This document shows, piece after piece, positions 7,987-18,942 of a DNA stretch of 18,972 bases. Both the position numbers and the translations under genes were made by a program. Numbering within the stretch: the stretch's first letter is position 1; each line of letters starts with the position of its first letter. The notes below the pieces were generated by a model. The model was not told where the DNA came from. It did no database searches and saw only the letters and a list, made by a program, of their open reading frames with translations. The stretch lies in assembly GCA_003339415.1 (NCBI GenBank), contig PDHQ01000455.1:1-18972 (forward strand), in the 5' to 3' direction. Source of the DNA: Ophiocordyceps camponoti-saundersi (nom. inval.) (taxonomy: Eukaryota > Ascomycota > Sordariomycetes > Hypocreales > Ophiocordycipitaceae).

Positions 7987-9673
7987 AGAAATAAACATAA
8001 CTAATTATATTTAATAAGTATATTATTACTTATTATTACTATATCTTTTCTTAGTTTAAAATAAAAAGAAATTATAAGCTTATATTAAAAAGTTTTATTA
8101 TAAACTTTTAAAATAAGCTATATTTAATTAGTTTTAAGCTTTAGCTATAATTTTTAAAATTATAGAAAAATATCTTTAATATTTTTTACTAATATCTACT
8201 TATTAGCGCTTAGGTTTTTAAAAGCTAAAACTTCCTAGCTAGTTTAGGAATAAAAGTAGCGTAATAATTAATAGTAAATAAGAAAATACTAAAATACTTT
8301 ATATTTAATAATATTAAAAACCTTATTAAAGTTATTATAAAATAGCTTAAGTAAGTTAACGAAATATATAATATATTTAATATAAGAAATAAGATTATTT
8401 TTAATAATTACCCTTATATTATTAGCGATATTACCGAGGAAATAGTTACTTAGAAAAGCTTAATAACTCCGCCGTAAATATTAAATTACTAATAAGATTT
8501 TTATTAGCTATAGCTAGATTAAATCTATATTTATTAATTAGGTAATAACTTATCTTTAAAGAAGCGGATAATAATTTATATATTTAAATATAAAGTACCT
8601 TATAAGCTTATAGCTTTATACCTCTACGCTAAACTATAGCTAATAAATATTTACTAAAAAGTTATTAATTAGAAGATAATCCTATTATTTATAAACTTAA
8701 ATAGCTATTTTAAATATTATATTAAGAGACTAATAATATCTACGCTAATATAAATATATTATTATATAATTAAAGGTAGCTTAGAGTATAAGCTATTAAT
8801 AATTAGTAAAGCGATTATTTTTTTTAAGGTAAACTAAGTAAAGCTTAAAATTTTATATTATTACTTAATAAAGCCTAAGCTAAAAATATTAGCTTTTCTA
8901 GCGTATATATAGTTTAGCTTTATAATAAGATAATATCTTATATTTAGCTTAGTAGCGCTAGGAAAGCTAAGCGGATAGGTAAAATATAAATAAGATAAGT
9001 ATAATTAAGTAATAGCGAATTTTAATATATAAGCGGAGGATTTCGAAACAATATTACGATTAATTCCGGAAAGCGAATAAATAGCGTTAGATAGCGCGTT
9101 TAGCTAAGTACTTATAATATATAAAGAATTTAACTAGTTACTAATTACGCGTTAAGGGGGGAAATACTATTAAGATAAAAAAGGCGATTAGTATAATAAT
9201 ATTATAATTAGATAAGGTTAATTAAAATTATTAGATAATAAGTTAAGCTATTAGCTTCTAAGTATACCAAGCTCTTTTAAGCGGCGAGGAGGGCGTAAAT
9301 AAGGCGGATAATATAGATAAGGTAATATAAATATACCTTAAAGAAGTTAATAAATCTTAATATACTAACTACGCTAAAAAATTAGTAAAAAAGTAAAGTA
9401 GTAGTATTATACCTAAGTATACCTCCTTAAACTAGTTTAGGAAGGTACCCTTAATCTTTATTATCTTAATATAAGGTATTATAGTAAACTATTAAAATAT
9501 ACTCGCGCGCTATATCTAATTAACTATATTATATAGCTATAGCTTCTAAGTAAGTAATTATAATAAATATTAGATATTAGGATTATAAAGCTAGGAAAAT
9601 ATAATACTTAAGAAGTGCTTTTTAAGGTAACTTTTTTATTATATAGCTATATATTTATATATAAGGGTATAGT
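7987..9673 (+). pseudogene. Unidentified degraded host element, middle part
   Basis: About 1.7 kb of very AT-rich sequence. The heptad-repeat frame continues through about 7987-8475 with only TAG and TAA stops and reads as a hydrophobic/basic protein; a further stretch in that frame is recognisable to about 9050. I could not assign a family. A few CA dinucleotides remain near 9050 and 9270. The segment ends at the insertion point of LTR copy 2. Confidence 0.35.
9669..9673 (+). repeat. Target-site duplication of LTR copy 2 (left)
   Basis: ATAGT at 9669-9673 is repeated exactly at 11449-11453, immediately outside the two LTR ends. This fixes the element borders and shows ordinary integrase-mediated insertion. 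Confidence 0.85.
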
Positions 9674-9883
9674 TATAAAAGATTAGTTTATAACTAATTA
9701 TAGCTAAATAAGGGGGATTATAGCGGATATATTTAGGTTTTCCTAATAGCGCTTAGTTATCGCGCGGGGTATATAGCTAGCTTAGGAGGGGGGCTTCTCT
9801 CCCCTCTTTTTCCTCTTTTCGATAGCTTTAATTATAACTCTACTTTAGCTTATTTCTATAGTCGCCTTAATAAAACCTTTATA
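9674..9883 (+). repeat. 5' LTR of copy 2 (210 bp)
   Basis: Matches the other three LTRs. The sequence after it (TTAATTAAAGCTCCTCTTA) is shared with copy 1 after 6109 and is where the primer-binding site should be, but RIP has blurred the tRNA identity. Confidence 0.85.
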
Positions 9884-11238
9884 TTAATTAAAGCTCCTCT
9901 TACCGCTAATTAAATATAAGAGTAAGATCTTAATATAGAATACCGTTAAATTTTACTTATATTAAAGCCGCTCTTAGCTTATTCTAGCTTAAACTCTTAG
10001 CTAGCTACTATATATACTAAATTTATAATTAACGGAGCCGTAATTAGGGAGCCTAAGTCCTAATTTTATTATATCTTTTCTTATTTTAGCACTTTTTAAT
10101 AAATATTCCTTCTATATATTATTATAGCTATAGATTTTTCTTACTAGCTTAAAGCTTTTTTAATATATATTTTTAAGCTTTTTAAGAAAAGTTATAAGGA
10201 GCGCTAAGTAAGTTTTTCCTTAGTTAAGATATATTAGGGGCTATTAAAGCCCCTTAGAGAATACGTTATAAAGTAAGAATATACCTTTTTTAAGGCTAGA
10301 TTATTAAACTAATTTAACTATACTAAGATTATTCTACTCTTATCTAAGCTATATAAGGAGCTATAAGAGCGCTTAGATTATAAAAACTAGCTTATAATAT
10401 ACGCGGCCTTTACTAGCTTTCTCCGAGATTTTAATAAAATATTTAGTTCCGGGAATATTCCTAACGCGCTAGTTAATTTACCGCCCCTTTTTTTACTAAC
10501 CTAATAGATATCGCGTTTATATAATCTCGTTTTAATATTACTAAGCGCTAGTATTACTATTAGTATAATTAGATTAGTTATTTTAAGTATAATTATCTAA
10601 AGCTTTATAAGTAAATAGGAATATTAAAGTTAAGGCTTTTTATAAGCGAAGCGGGGTAGTTAAAAGTAAATCTAAAGTATTTTAATTAAAGGGATAACGA
10701 ATAAGGAGAGATAAGTATACGCTAAATATTATAGCTTAGGTAATTTCCGATATTATTATATTACCTTATATAAGAATAGTTTACGCGCAGCTTAAGCGTA
10801 TAGATTTATTAGTAAGTATATACTATAGTTATATTACGCTTTAGCTTATAAACTAGCGCTAGCGGTATATAATAATAAGTATATAGCTAGCTTTATTATT
10901 TACCGTAATTAGGTTATTTTCTAAGCTTCTTATAACTAATATAATATTACTTAATCTTATATACTAGCTATATAAGTAAGTTTTTACTATTAGTATATAA
11001 GTTTATTAATTCTTACCTTAAGCGGTGCTATAATTCTAAGCTTATTAGAATCTTCCCTATAAAGATTAAAGTTTAATTCCTCGGGCTATAAAGGAGCCTT
11101 TTTACCCTCTTATCCTTATTTTTATAAAAGCTATTAAGCTATCGGCTAAGGATTATATAAAGTATCTTACTAGCGTAATAATACGTAACTTTTCCGTCCT
11201 ACGCTCTTACCTCCTTAGCTAGCTTAAGGAGGGGGCTA

Positions 11239-11448
11239 TATAAGGGATTAGTCTATAACTAATTATAGCTAAATAAGGGGGATTATAGCGGATATATTTA
11301 GGTCTTCCTAATAGCGCTTAGTTATCGCGCGGGGTATATAGCTAGCTTAGGAGGGGGGCTTCTCTCCCCTCTTTTTCCTCTTTTTAATAGCTTTAATTAT
11401 AACTTTACTTTAGCTTACTTTTATAGTCGCCTTAGTAAGACTTTTATA
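11239..11448 (+). repeat. 3' LTR of copy 2 (210 bp)
   Basis: Preceded directly by the purine tract and followed by the ATAGT duplication at 11449-11453. Keeps the G-run/C-run hairpin of the other LTRs. Confidence 0.85.
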
Positions 11449-12700
11449 ATAGTATACGCTTTTATTTAAGACTTTAAGTATAAGGTAGCTACTTATAAGT
11501 ATTTAGAGAGGGTTTAAAGCGTTAATATACTTATTTTTTTTAGCGCTATAAACTTTTAGCTATTAAAAAGAACTTATTACTACGATTATTAAGTTTATAT
11601 TATATATATAATATTTTTTTTATAAGGAGGGGATATAATTAATAAGGCTAAGATTATAAATAATATAAGAAGAATACTTAAGGCTAAGGCTATAATAATC
11701 TAAAATATAAATATTAGTTAAAAGTACTATTCTTATTATATAAGTAGTATTTATTATATAAATAGCTTAATAATATAATTTATATAATAAAGTAAAAATA
11801 CTAGTATCTAGTATTTACATTATAGCTAAACCTTGGAAGGTTAAACTTCGGATAATAAGATAAGATAATAAAGATAAGAATAACGAATAAAATTCCTAAG
11901 ATAAGAAGAATAGTTAAAAACGGTTAAAAATAAAAAGAAATATTAACTTTTATAAATAAAAAATTATCTATTATAATTTATTATTAGCTTAGAAGCTAAT
12001 AAAATATAATAGAATAGAATAAAGCTATTTTATTTACTAAGGAATATAATAGATTTAAAATTAAAGGTTAATTTTAAAGTAAGAATTTAATTTTAAAGTA
12101 AAAGAATATAATAAAAGTAAATAGAATAAGATAAAGCTATTCTATTCGCTAGTATATTTATAATATAAAGCTTCTACGGTATTCTATAGCTTTCTAGCTA
12201 GCTTATATAATTAGATAGTTTCTTAGAGAAAGAAAATTATAAAAGGAAGGCTTCCTTCCCTTAAAGGGTCTTTCCTTTCCTTCTTCTCTAAGCTTTTAAT
12301 CTAAACAATTTACACTTTAAAAGCTTACTCTCTATAACCTTCCCCTACCTTATAAAATATTCCTATTTAGAATATTCTTACTTATTTATACTTTATAAAT
12401 TTCCTATTCTAGCTACTTACTACCTAGTTAAAGTAAGTAAAGCCCCTTACCTTCTTATTACCCCTTTTCTCTCTTTATTTTTAAAAGCTTAAATTAAGGG
12501 CTATAAGTAAAATTAGGTAATTACGAGTATAATCCGTAATATATTAAAAGCTTCTTTATTATTATAACTGCCTTATAAGTATAAAGAATAAGAAGAGAGT
12601 ATATTAAAGAATTCTTTTTTTAGAAAAAAAAAGAAAAATAGAAAAGTAGAAAAATAATACTTTTTTAATCGCATATATCTTTAAGGAAATAAAAGGTAAA
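11449..12700 (+). other. Host-element remainder and probable leader/5' LTR of the gypsy element
   Basis: From 11454 the host element resumes and can be followed to roughly 11.6-11.8 kb. Around 11815-11840 a little undegraded sequence (TTTACATT, CCTTGGAAGG) may mark a junction. Beyond it lie short direct repeats: an AATAGAATA...AAAGCTATTyTATT unit near 12010 and 12122, and TAATTTTAAAGTAA near 12067 and 12088. The following pyrimidine-rich stretch (12250-12480) would suit an LTR or leader of the gypsy element that starts its gag near 12.75 kb. With no second LTR in the window its borders cannot be fixed. Confidence 0.4.
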
Positions 12701-12746
12701 ACTCCACGTTTTTCTTTCCTAATTAGGAAATAAGCGGCGCTACCTA

Positions 12747-13640
12747 GTAGTATATAATATATCTAATATAACCTCCCCTACACCCCCCTATACCGCTACT
12801 AATCCTAGACTTATTATAAATATTAGTAAAGTCCTAAGACTTAAATATTATAGCGGGAAAGATAATAATTTATAAGCGTTTTTAACTAATATTAAAGCTT
12901 ACTTTAAGCTTTATTCCTCCGCCTTTTATAATAAACTTATAAAGGTAATTTATATTTCTACTTACTTAAAAGGTATAGCTTTAGACTAGTTTAAACTTAT
13001 ATTAAGGAATTATTTAGAACTTATAGATAATTAAAAAGAAGAAACGGAGCTTATTTTTACTAGCTTTAATTAATTTAAAGAAAAACTACGGGAAGTTTTT
13101 AGCTAATAAGATAAAGCTAAAACTATAAAGTATAAATTATAAACTTTATAGTAAAAAGGGGCTACTTCTAGCTACGCTGCTAAATTTAGATAAATAACTA
13201 GTAAGTTAGACTAGGAAGATAAAGCCCTTATAGCTATTTTTTACGAAGGACTAAAAAATAAAGTTAAAGACGAATTATATAAGTAAGATAAACTTAAAAA
13301 ACTATCTATTTATATAGCTTCTGCTATTAAAATCGACGATTAACTTTTCGAAAGAAAGTAGTAAAAATAAGGAGGTAAAAATACCTCTTCTTATATTAAT
13401 AAAAGTAATAAAAAATATAAAAAAAATTACGCTAATTAAGGAGACCTTATAAATCTAAATATAGTATCCTTAAAGTTTATTATCTACTTCTTTTATAAGA
13501 AAAAAGGCTATATTATAAAAAACTACTTTAAAAAATAGGGAAAAGGAAAAGGAATAGAAAAACCTCTTCTACGAATAGTAAAATAATTAATATTATTTCT
13601 TCCTACCCGGCTACTAATTATAACACGCTAGGCTTAAATA
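12747..13640 (+). pseudogene. gag: Gypsy gag relic with CCHC knuckle
   Basis: The frame through 12840 reads like fungal gypsy Gag: a Pro/Thr-rich start, then LKYYSGKDNN, a run containing AYFKLYSSAFYN, YLKGIALD-stop-F (Trp position) and IFYEGLKNKVKDEL, the typical retrotransposon-gag core. The likely start codon now reads ATA. In the same frame, codons TAC 13485, TAT 13494, TAT 13509 and TAC 13524 form C-x2-C-x4-H-x4-C. Structural protein of the virus-like particle in life; many stops now. Confidence 0.8.
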
Positions 13641-14859
13641 AGAAGAAACGGTATACTATTCGTAATATAAAATTTAAACTATTAATAAAAGAGGATAATA
13701 TAAACTAAGAGGCTTATAAATTCTAAGAAAAACTAAAATAATAATATAACTCGGAACTTATAGCTAATACGCTATTCCTAAATAGCTAAAATATAGTTAG
13801 GAATATAAAGAAGCTTTTAGAGCTTATAAGCCTTTTAAAAGCTAGTACGGAATTTAATTCTAAAAGAGAGTTTTACCCGTAAGGTAAAAATAACCCTTTT
13901 AAAACTTATAAGTAGGTTATAGAAGAATAGGTTATAATATAATAAAGAGGAATTAAACTAATTCCTTATTATTCTAACTTACTTACTTAGTATAGCTTTT
14001 CGGAAAGCTTTATTTTAACTTTTAGTCTTAATAACTATATTAATAACTTTAATAGAATAAGGGAAGATTATAAACCTATCTTAGAAAGAGAGGATAACTT
14101 TATTCTAAAAGATAAAATTAAGAAGGAAAAAAAAGAATTACCCCTTCTTATAGTAGAATATTTTTATACTATCGAAACTAATAGTAAAAAAAAATACGAA
14201 AAAATATAATATTTTATTAAGATAAAGGAATTAATTCTAAAGGAATTCGAAAACTAGAAAAATAATAGCTGCCTTCCTTATAACGAATTATTCTAGCACT
14301 TAAGGTACTTAGAAGAATTCTTTAATAAGTATAAGTAAGCGTACTATAATCTTAGCTAGTAATTTTTCTACGATAAGGACTGCGATTTTTACTTATAGGA
14401 AAAATAAAATATTAATTACTACTTATCCTTACTAACCTTTTATAAAGAAGCTAGCTTTATTAATAAAAGATTTTTTATAAAAGAAATAGAATTCCTTTTC
14501 GATAAGGAAACTAATTATAAGATTTTTAAAGAAAATAAAGGAAATAACTATAATTTTTAACCCTAAATTCTTAGTATTAAATTAGATATAAATTAAACTA
14601 TAATTACCTTTATAAAAGAATTATTAATAAAAAGGCCTATAGGAAACGGATCCCTTACTAAGGAAAATAGTCCTAAAAAGTAGGATTTCCTAATATAGCC
14701 CGAGGAATTTAAAGAAAACCTTAAAAGAAAAAGGAAAGCCTTTATTTAAGAAGGGTAAATAAAGGTATAACTAATAAGAATAAGGATTTTAATAAAGATT
14801 TAGGAACGGAAAGGCGTTATTATTTAAACTATCTTAAATTATAAAATATTAATACTATT

Positions 14860-17060
14860 ACTATTAAAACTAATAATATTAAAATCCTTATTTCTAAACT
14901 AACCTTTACTTTAAAATATAAAGGAAAAGAAGTAACTACTTTTATAAATAGCGGAGCCGCTAATAATTATATTTTACTTATAGCTATAAAATATCTAAAC
15001 CTAAGCTATATAAAAAAGAAAACGCTTAGTATAGTAAAAAACGCTAAAGGATTTAATTTTTAGTTTAATAAGGGATTAATTTTATATAAAACTAATTATT
15101 TCGAATTTAAAATAAAACTTTATATTTTTACCGATACCTTTAATATTTATAAAATAGTAGAATATAATATAATATTAAGTTATCCTTTTCTTTATAAATA
15201 TAATCTGCAAATTAACTAGAAAACTAGCTAAGTTAAATTTCTAAACGATTATTTAATATCTAGTGCTTCTAATAATAATACTAGTAAAAATAATCGAATA
15301 GATTTTAGAAGGAAAAATAAACTAAGAAAGTATAATTATAATAATAGTAAGAAGCCTAATTATAAGATTTCTAAAAATACTAATAGAAGCGAGTTAAGCG
15401 TAAAAAATAAGTAATCTAAATCTATAAAAAATAATTATTATAAGAATAGATAATCGAATATAAATAGTTATAATAAAAGTTAACCTTATTATAATTATAT
15501 AAATAGAAAAGAAAATACTAAGTTTAATAACGCTTTAGGAAATCTTTATAAAGGATTTAGCTTAAGAAATTTTAAAGAGGCGAGAAGCCCGAATAATAAG
15601 AATAGTTTAATTAAAAAAATTAAAGAAAGGAAAAACTTCTTTAATAATAATTAGAAATTTATTATAAGAAATAAATATAATTATTATAAGTAAGAACCTT
15701 ATAATAAAGTTAAAAGTAATAAAATTTATAATAAAACGTCTTATACTATTATTATAATAGCTGCTATTTTTAGCGTAGATTTTAAGGAAGAAATAGCTTT
15801 TTATTTTAAAAAGAAATTAAAATACTATAAATTAATACCTAAAGAAATTCTAGAAGAATTCTTAGATATATTTAAAAAACCCCCAGATAATACCTTACTT
15901 AAAAAAAGTTTATAAGATTATAAAATTAAATTAAAGCTTAATTTAAAACCTTAATTTATATAAATTTATAATAGTAACAAAAAATAACTATAAGTATTAA
16001 AAGAATATTTAGAAGAATAAATTAAAAAAGAATATATAAGACTTTTTAAAAGTTTTTATAAAGCTCCCGTTACCTTTACTAATAAATCGGGTAAAGAAAA
16101 AGATAAATTAAAGCTTATAATTAACTATCGAAAATTAAATAATAATACTATTAAAAATAGAATACTAATACCTTTAATTATAAAATTAAAAAATAAACTA
16201 AGCTAGAAATAGTATTTTACTAAGCTAAACTTAAAATTAGCTTATTACTAAATATAAATAGCGGAAGGAGATAAATATAAAATAGCTTTCGGAACTAAAT
16301 ATAAAAGCTATAAATATTTAGTATTACTTTTAAAACTATATAATAGTCTTACTACTTTTTAAAAATATATAAATTATATTCTAAAAGATTATTTAAATAT
16401 ATTTATTATAGCTTATTTAGATAATATTATTATATTTTTAGATACCTTAGAAGAATATAAAATTTACTTAAAAAAAGTATTAAAAGCTTTACGGAAAGCT
16501 AAATTATATATTAATCTTAAGAAATATAAATTCTTTTCTAAAGAAGTTAAATTTCTAAGTATTATTATAACCCCTTATAATATTAAAATAAACCTTAGTA
16601 AATTAGAACTTTTAAAAAACTAGCCTATACTTAAATTAATTAAAAATATATAGTAATTTATAAGTTACTATAATTATTATAAAAAGTTTATTAAAGACTT
16701 TTCTAATATAATTATTCTTATATTAATAGTAATAAAATTAGCTAAAAAAGAACCTTTTAAATAAACTAAAGAAGCTAATATAGCTTTTAATTCCCTTAAA
16801 GAAAAGCTAATCTTAGCACTTATATTAATAGCTTATAATTTAAAGTAACTTTTAATTTTAAAAACTAACGCTTCTAATTACGCTATAGGAGCTTAATTAA
16901 GCTAGGAAAATAATACTATATTATACCTTATAGCTTTCTATTTTAAAAAGCTATTAAATTTAGAAATTAACTATCTTATCTATAATAAAGAATTTTTAGC
17001 TATTATTAAAGTAATTAAAGAATTTAAGCACTATATATTAGGAAATAAATTTAAATTAAA
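14860..17060 (+). pseudogene. pol: Gypsy pol relic: protease, reverse transcriptase, RNase H
   Basis: One frame (position modulo three = 1) carries the retropepsin site as TTFINSGAANN (AAT-AGC-GGA at 14947-14955, Asn for the catalytic Asp). It goes on to the RT core LKLIINYRKLNNNTIKN (from 16111), the catalytic box Y-L-D-N (16414-16425; D-D in active enzymes) and TNAS at 16864-16875 (T-D-A-S in active RNase H). Further on, near 16966-17000, it reads NYLIYNKEFLAI. Each Asp-to-Asn change is a G-to-A expected from RIP. Frequent TAG and TAA at Gln/Trp positions show it cannot be translated. Confidence 0.85.
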
Positions 17061-17476
17061 AATTTATACTAACTATAAAAATATAAGCTATTTTAGTATA
17101 AGACTATAAGTTAAACTTTAAATAGCTAATAAATTAAGTAAGCTAAATTCCTTATAAATTATAATTATAAAATTATATATAAAAAAAAAGTAAGAATAAA
17201 AAAGTTAATATTATTAGTAGAAGACCTAATTTAGATACTAGTATAATACTTATAATAACTAATTACCTTAAAATAAATAATAAAGGAAATTTAGAATAAA
17301 ATACCTTAAACGCTATATTTAAAATAAAAGCTAATAATTCTATATTAAAATAAATAAAAGAAGCTTATAAAAATACTAATTTTAAGGATTATAAAGATAT
17401 TAAGTAAATAAATAACTTAGCTTGTTTAAAAGAGAAGTTATTTATACTTTTAAATATAATAGAAACTATAGTTAAA

Positions 17477-17880
17477 GAATTCTACGAATTACCTATTTAT
17501 AGCTATTAAGGAATATAAAAAACTTATAATAGAATTAAAGCTTATTATAATACGAAAAACCTTAAAAAAGCTATTATTAAAGTTATTAAAAACTATAATA
17601 TTTATAATAAATTTAAAGCTTTAAGGTATAAGCTTTATAAATATTTATAACTTATAATAGTTACTAAATAACCTTAAGAAAATATAGCTATAAATTTTAT
17701 AATTAAATTACCTTTATAAGTAAACTTTATAACTAATATAAAATATAATTTTATTTTAGTTATAACTAATAAATTAACTAAATATAGCTATTTTATACTT
17801 ATAATAAAAGCTTTATTTACTAAAAAATTAAGCTATTTATTCTTAAAAATAATAGTGTTAAGGGACTAGTTAAAGGGGTG
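17477..17880 (+). pseudogene. Gypsy integrase relic, N-terminal part only
   Basis: In frame 2, Y-S-Y at 17495-17503 and Y-N-x-Y (N-Y-N-I-Y-N) near 17590 are decayed H..H and C-x2-C positions of the HHCC zinc domain. NFIIKLPL (17693 on) is the start of the catalytic core, with AAT for the first catalytic Asp, followed by TNKLTKYS (DKLTK in the family). The match is lost shortly after LFLKIIV (about 17855), so the other two catalytic acids are absent. Confidence 0.75.
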
Positions 17881-18171
17881 CTTATTTACTAAGCTATATA
17901 TAATAATAATTACGTATAGAGAGCTTCTAAGGAAGCCGCACTTTAGCGTGCTAAATAGCTATATATACCGCTTTTTCCTTTAGAGCTTATTTGCCTTCTT
18001 ATTTAACTATTCTTCCTATTCTATTTTATTTAATCCTTCCGCTATAGGCCTCTAAGCTAGATAGCGGCAGCCTCGTTATTTAATTATAAGGCTAATCTAT
18101 AAGTTTAACGTTTAGGTTTATAACCCGAATATAATATAAAGGCTAAACTTTAATATAAGGTCCCTTCCCTC

Positions 18172-18187
18172 TCCCGCAAGTGCGGGA
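18172..18187. repeat. Short palindrome TCCCGCA-AG-TGCGGGA
   Basis: Two 7-base arms separated by two bases in otherwise AT-rich sequence. It keeps an intact CpA and TpG, unlike the sequence to its left. Function unknown. Confidence 0.5.
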
Positions 18188-18312
18188 TCCGTTATATAGT
18201 ATACGGTAAGGTTAAGTAAAAAATTTTCCGCTAGCCCGCCCCACTTTTCTATAGCTTTTTATAGCGCCTGCCCGTTAAACTTTTTATTCCTTCCTTTCTT
18301 CCTCTTATAGCC

Positions 18313-18345
<33 letters not shown>
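18313..18345. repeat. (TTA)11 microsatellite
   Basis: Eleven perfect TTA units, followed by a shorter interrupted ATT array to about 18370. If derived from (CAA/TTG) or (TCA) repeats it could be RIP-made, but its perfection suggests slippage after RIP. Confidence 0.9.
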
Positions 18346-18347
<2 letters not shown>

Positions 18348-18905
18348 ACTATTATTATTATCGTTATTAGTAAGGAAATCCGCTACTTATTTTACGGGTT
18401 TAATTATACTAACGTTTTTCCTGCTAATAGGGATATCTTAGCCTAGCGAGTATAATAGTTATCTTTAAAATATCGCCGCCGCCGCTAGCGCCGCCGCTAA
18501 CTTTGCCGCTACCGCTATCGCTAATAAAAACGATAAGAATAATAAAGAAGTCGACGAAAACGATATCGCTAGCGATAATAAAGGCCTCGAATATAAGGAA
18601 AATTTTCCGACTTTCGTAGAATAGTTTAATTAAGAATATTAGTCTTTTACAGCGGCCTCTTCTTTTTCTTTTACTACTCCTCCTTCTCCTCTTAAAGTAA
18701 GTCTCTCCCTTAATATATTCTACGGCTCGCTATATAGGACTCGTCGATCCCGTATTTAGGAGGGCGATCTATCCGTTATAAGGGACGCGTTACTTATAAT
18801 ATTTTTCTTAGGTTATTATATAGAGAAGCTCTCGGCTTTAGGCCCCTTATTAGCTTTCCCTATCTCCTCCTCTTATTACGGTAAGTTTTTATCTAACTTA
18901 ACTAA

Positions 18906-18909
<4 letters not shown>

Positions 18910-18937
<28 letters not shown>
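18910..18937 (-). repeat. 28-T tract, possible poly(A) tail of a minus-strand retroelement
   Basis: Twenty-eight uninterrupted T. Sequence to its right (18938-18972) has normal dinucleotides (CATG, CCTGCCTCG), so a composition border coincides with the tract. A minus-strand LINE or SINE lying to the right would show its poly(A) tail exactly here. A plain homopolymer is the alternative. Confidence 0.45.

Positions 18938-18942
<5 letters not shown>

Larger units (their letters stand above)
9674..11448 (+). mobile_element. Non-autonomous LTR retrotransposon copy 2 (Gag-only), 1,775 bp
   Basis: Same structure and exactly the same length as copy 1: LTRs 9674-9883 and 11239-11448 (210 bp each), interior 1,355 bp, purine tract at 11226-11235, and perfect 5-bp target duplication ATAGT. 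The interior aligns with copy 1 throughout, including the CCHC relic (near 10555-10600), and differs mainly by C/T and G/A changes. It is inserted in the same orientation as copy 1, 2.0 kb further along the same host element. It has no polymerase genes. Confidence 0.88.
12747..17880 (+). mobile_element. Ty3/gypsy LTR retrotransposon, RIP-inactivated and 3'-truncated
   Basis: Gag with a zinc knuckle, protease, reverse transcriptase, RNase H and the start of integrase follow in the Ty3/gypsy order on the plus strand. Frames are gag 0, protease to RNase H +1, integrase +2 (by position modulo three), so there is a shift between gag and pol and at least one later indel. Nearly every expected Gln or Trp codon is TAA or TAG. 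The element breaks off inside the integrase core near 17.85-17.9 kb, where the sequence changes character; the rest of integrase and the 3' LTR are missing. Confidence 0.88.
4250..18909. other. RIP-degraded AT-rich repeat block
   Basis: CpA and TpG are nearly missing on both strands; for example 6181-6720 contains neither dinucleotide, while CpG (ACG, GCG, TCG) persists. That is the signature of RIP (CpA to TpA) and not of ordinary methyl-CpG decay. All recognisable transposon frames are full of TAG and TAA where Gln or Trp is expected. Degradation is milder at 4.3-5.4 kb and after 17.9 kb, and heaviest at about 12-17.8 kb. Confidence 0.9.
17881..18909 (+). pseudogene. Less degraded segment with an Ala-rich relic reading frame
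   Basis: RIP is milder here (CA and TG reappear, GCC-rich codons persist). From 18472 to 18909 one plus frame has only four stops, all TAG or TAA, in about 145 codons. It begins with an Ala-rich run (IAAAASAAANFAA), passes through an acidic Asn/Asp/Lys-rich stretch, then a Ser/Thr/Pro-rich stretch and finally a hydrophobic part. I do not recognise the protein. It may be part of another repeat or a gene caught at the edge of the RIP zone. The 17881-18310 part shows nothing recognisable. Confidence 0.35.

Noticed and set aside
18881..18908. Intron suggested by GTAAGT, CTAAC and AATAG
   Set aside because: 28 bp is too short for a fungal spliceosomal intron; using the later TAG at 18955 would put the branch site too far away.
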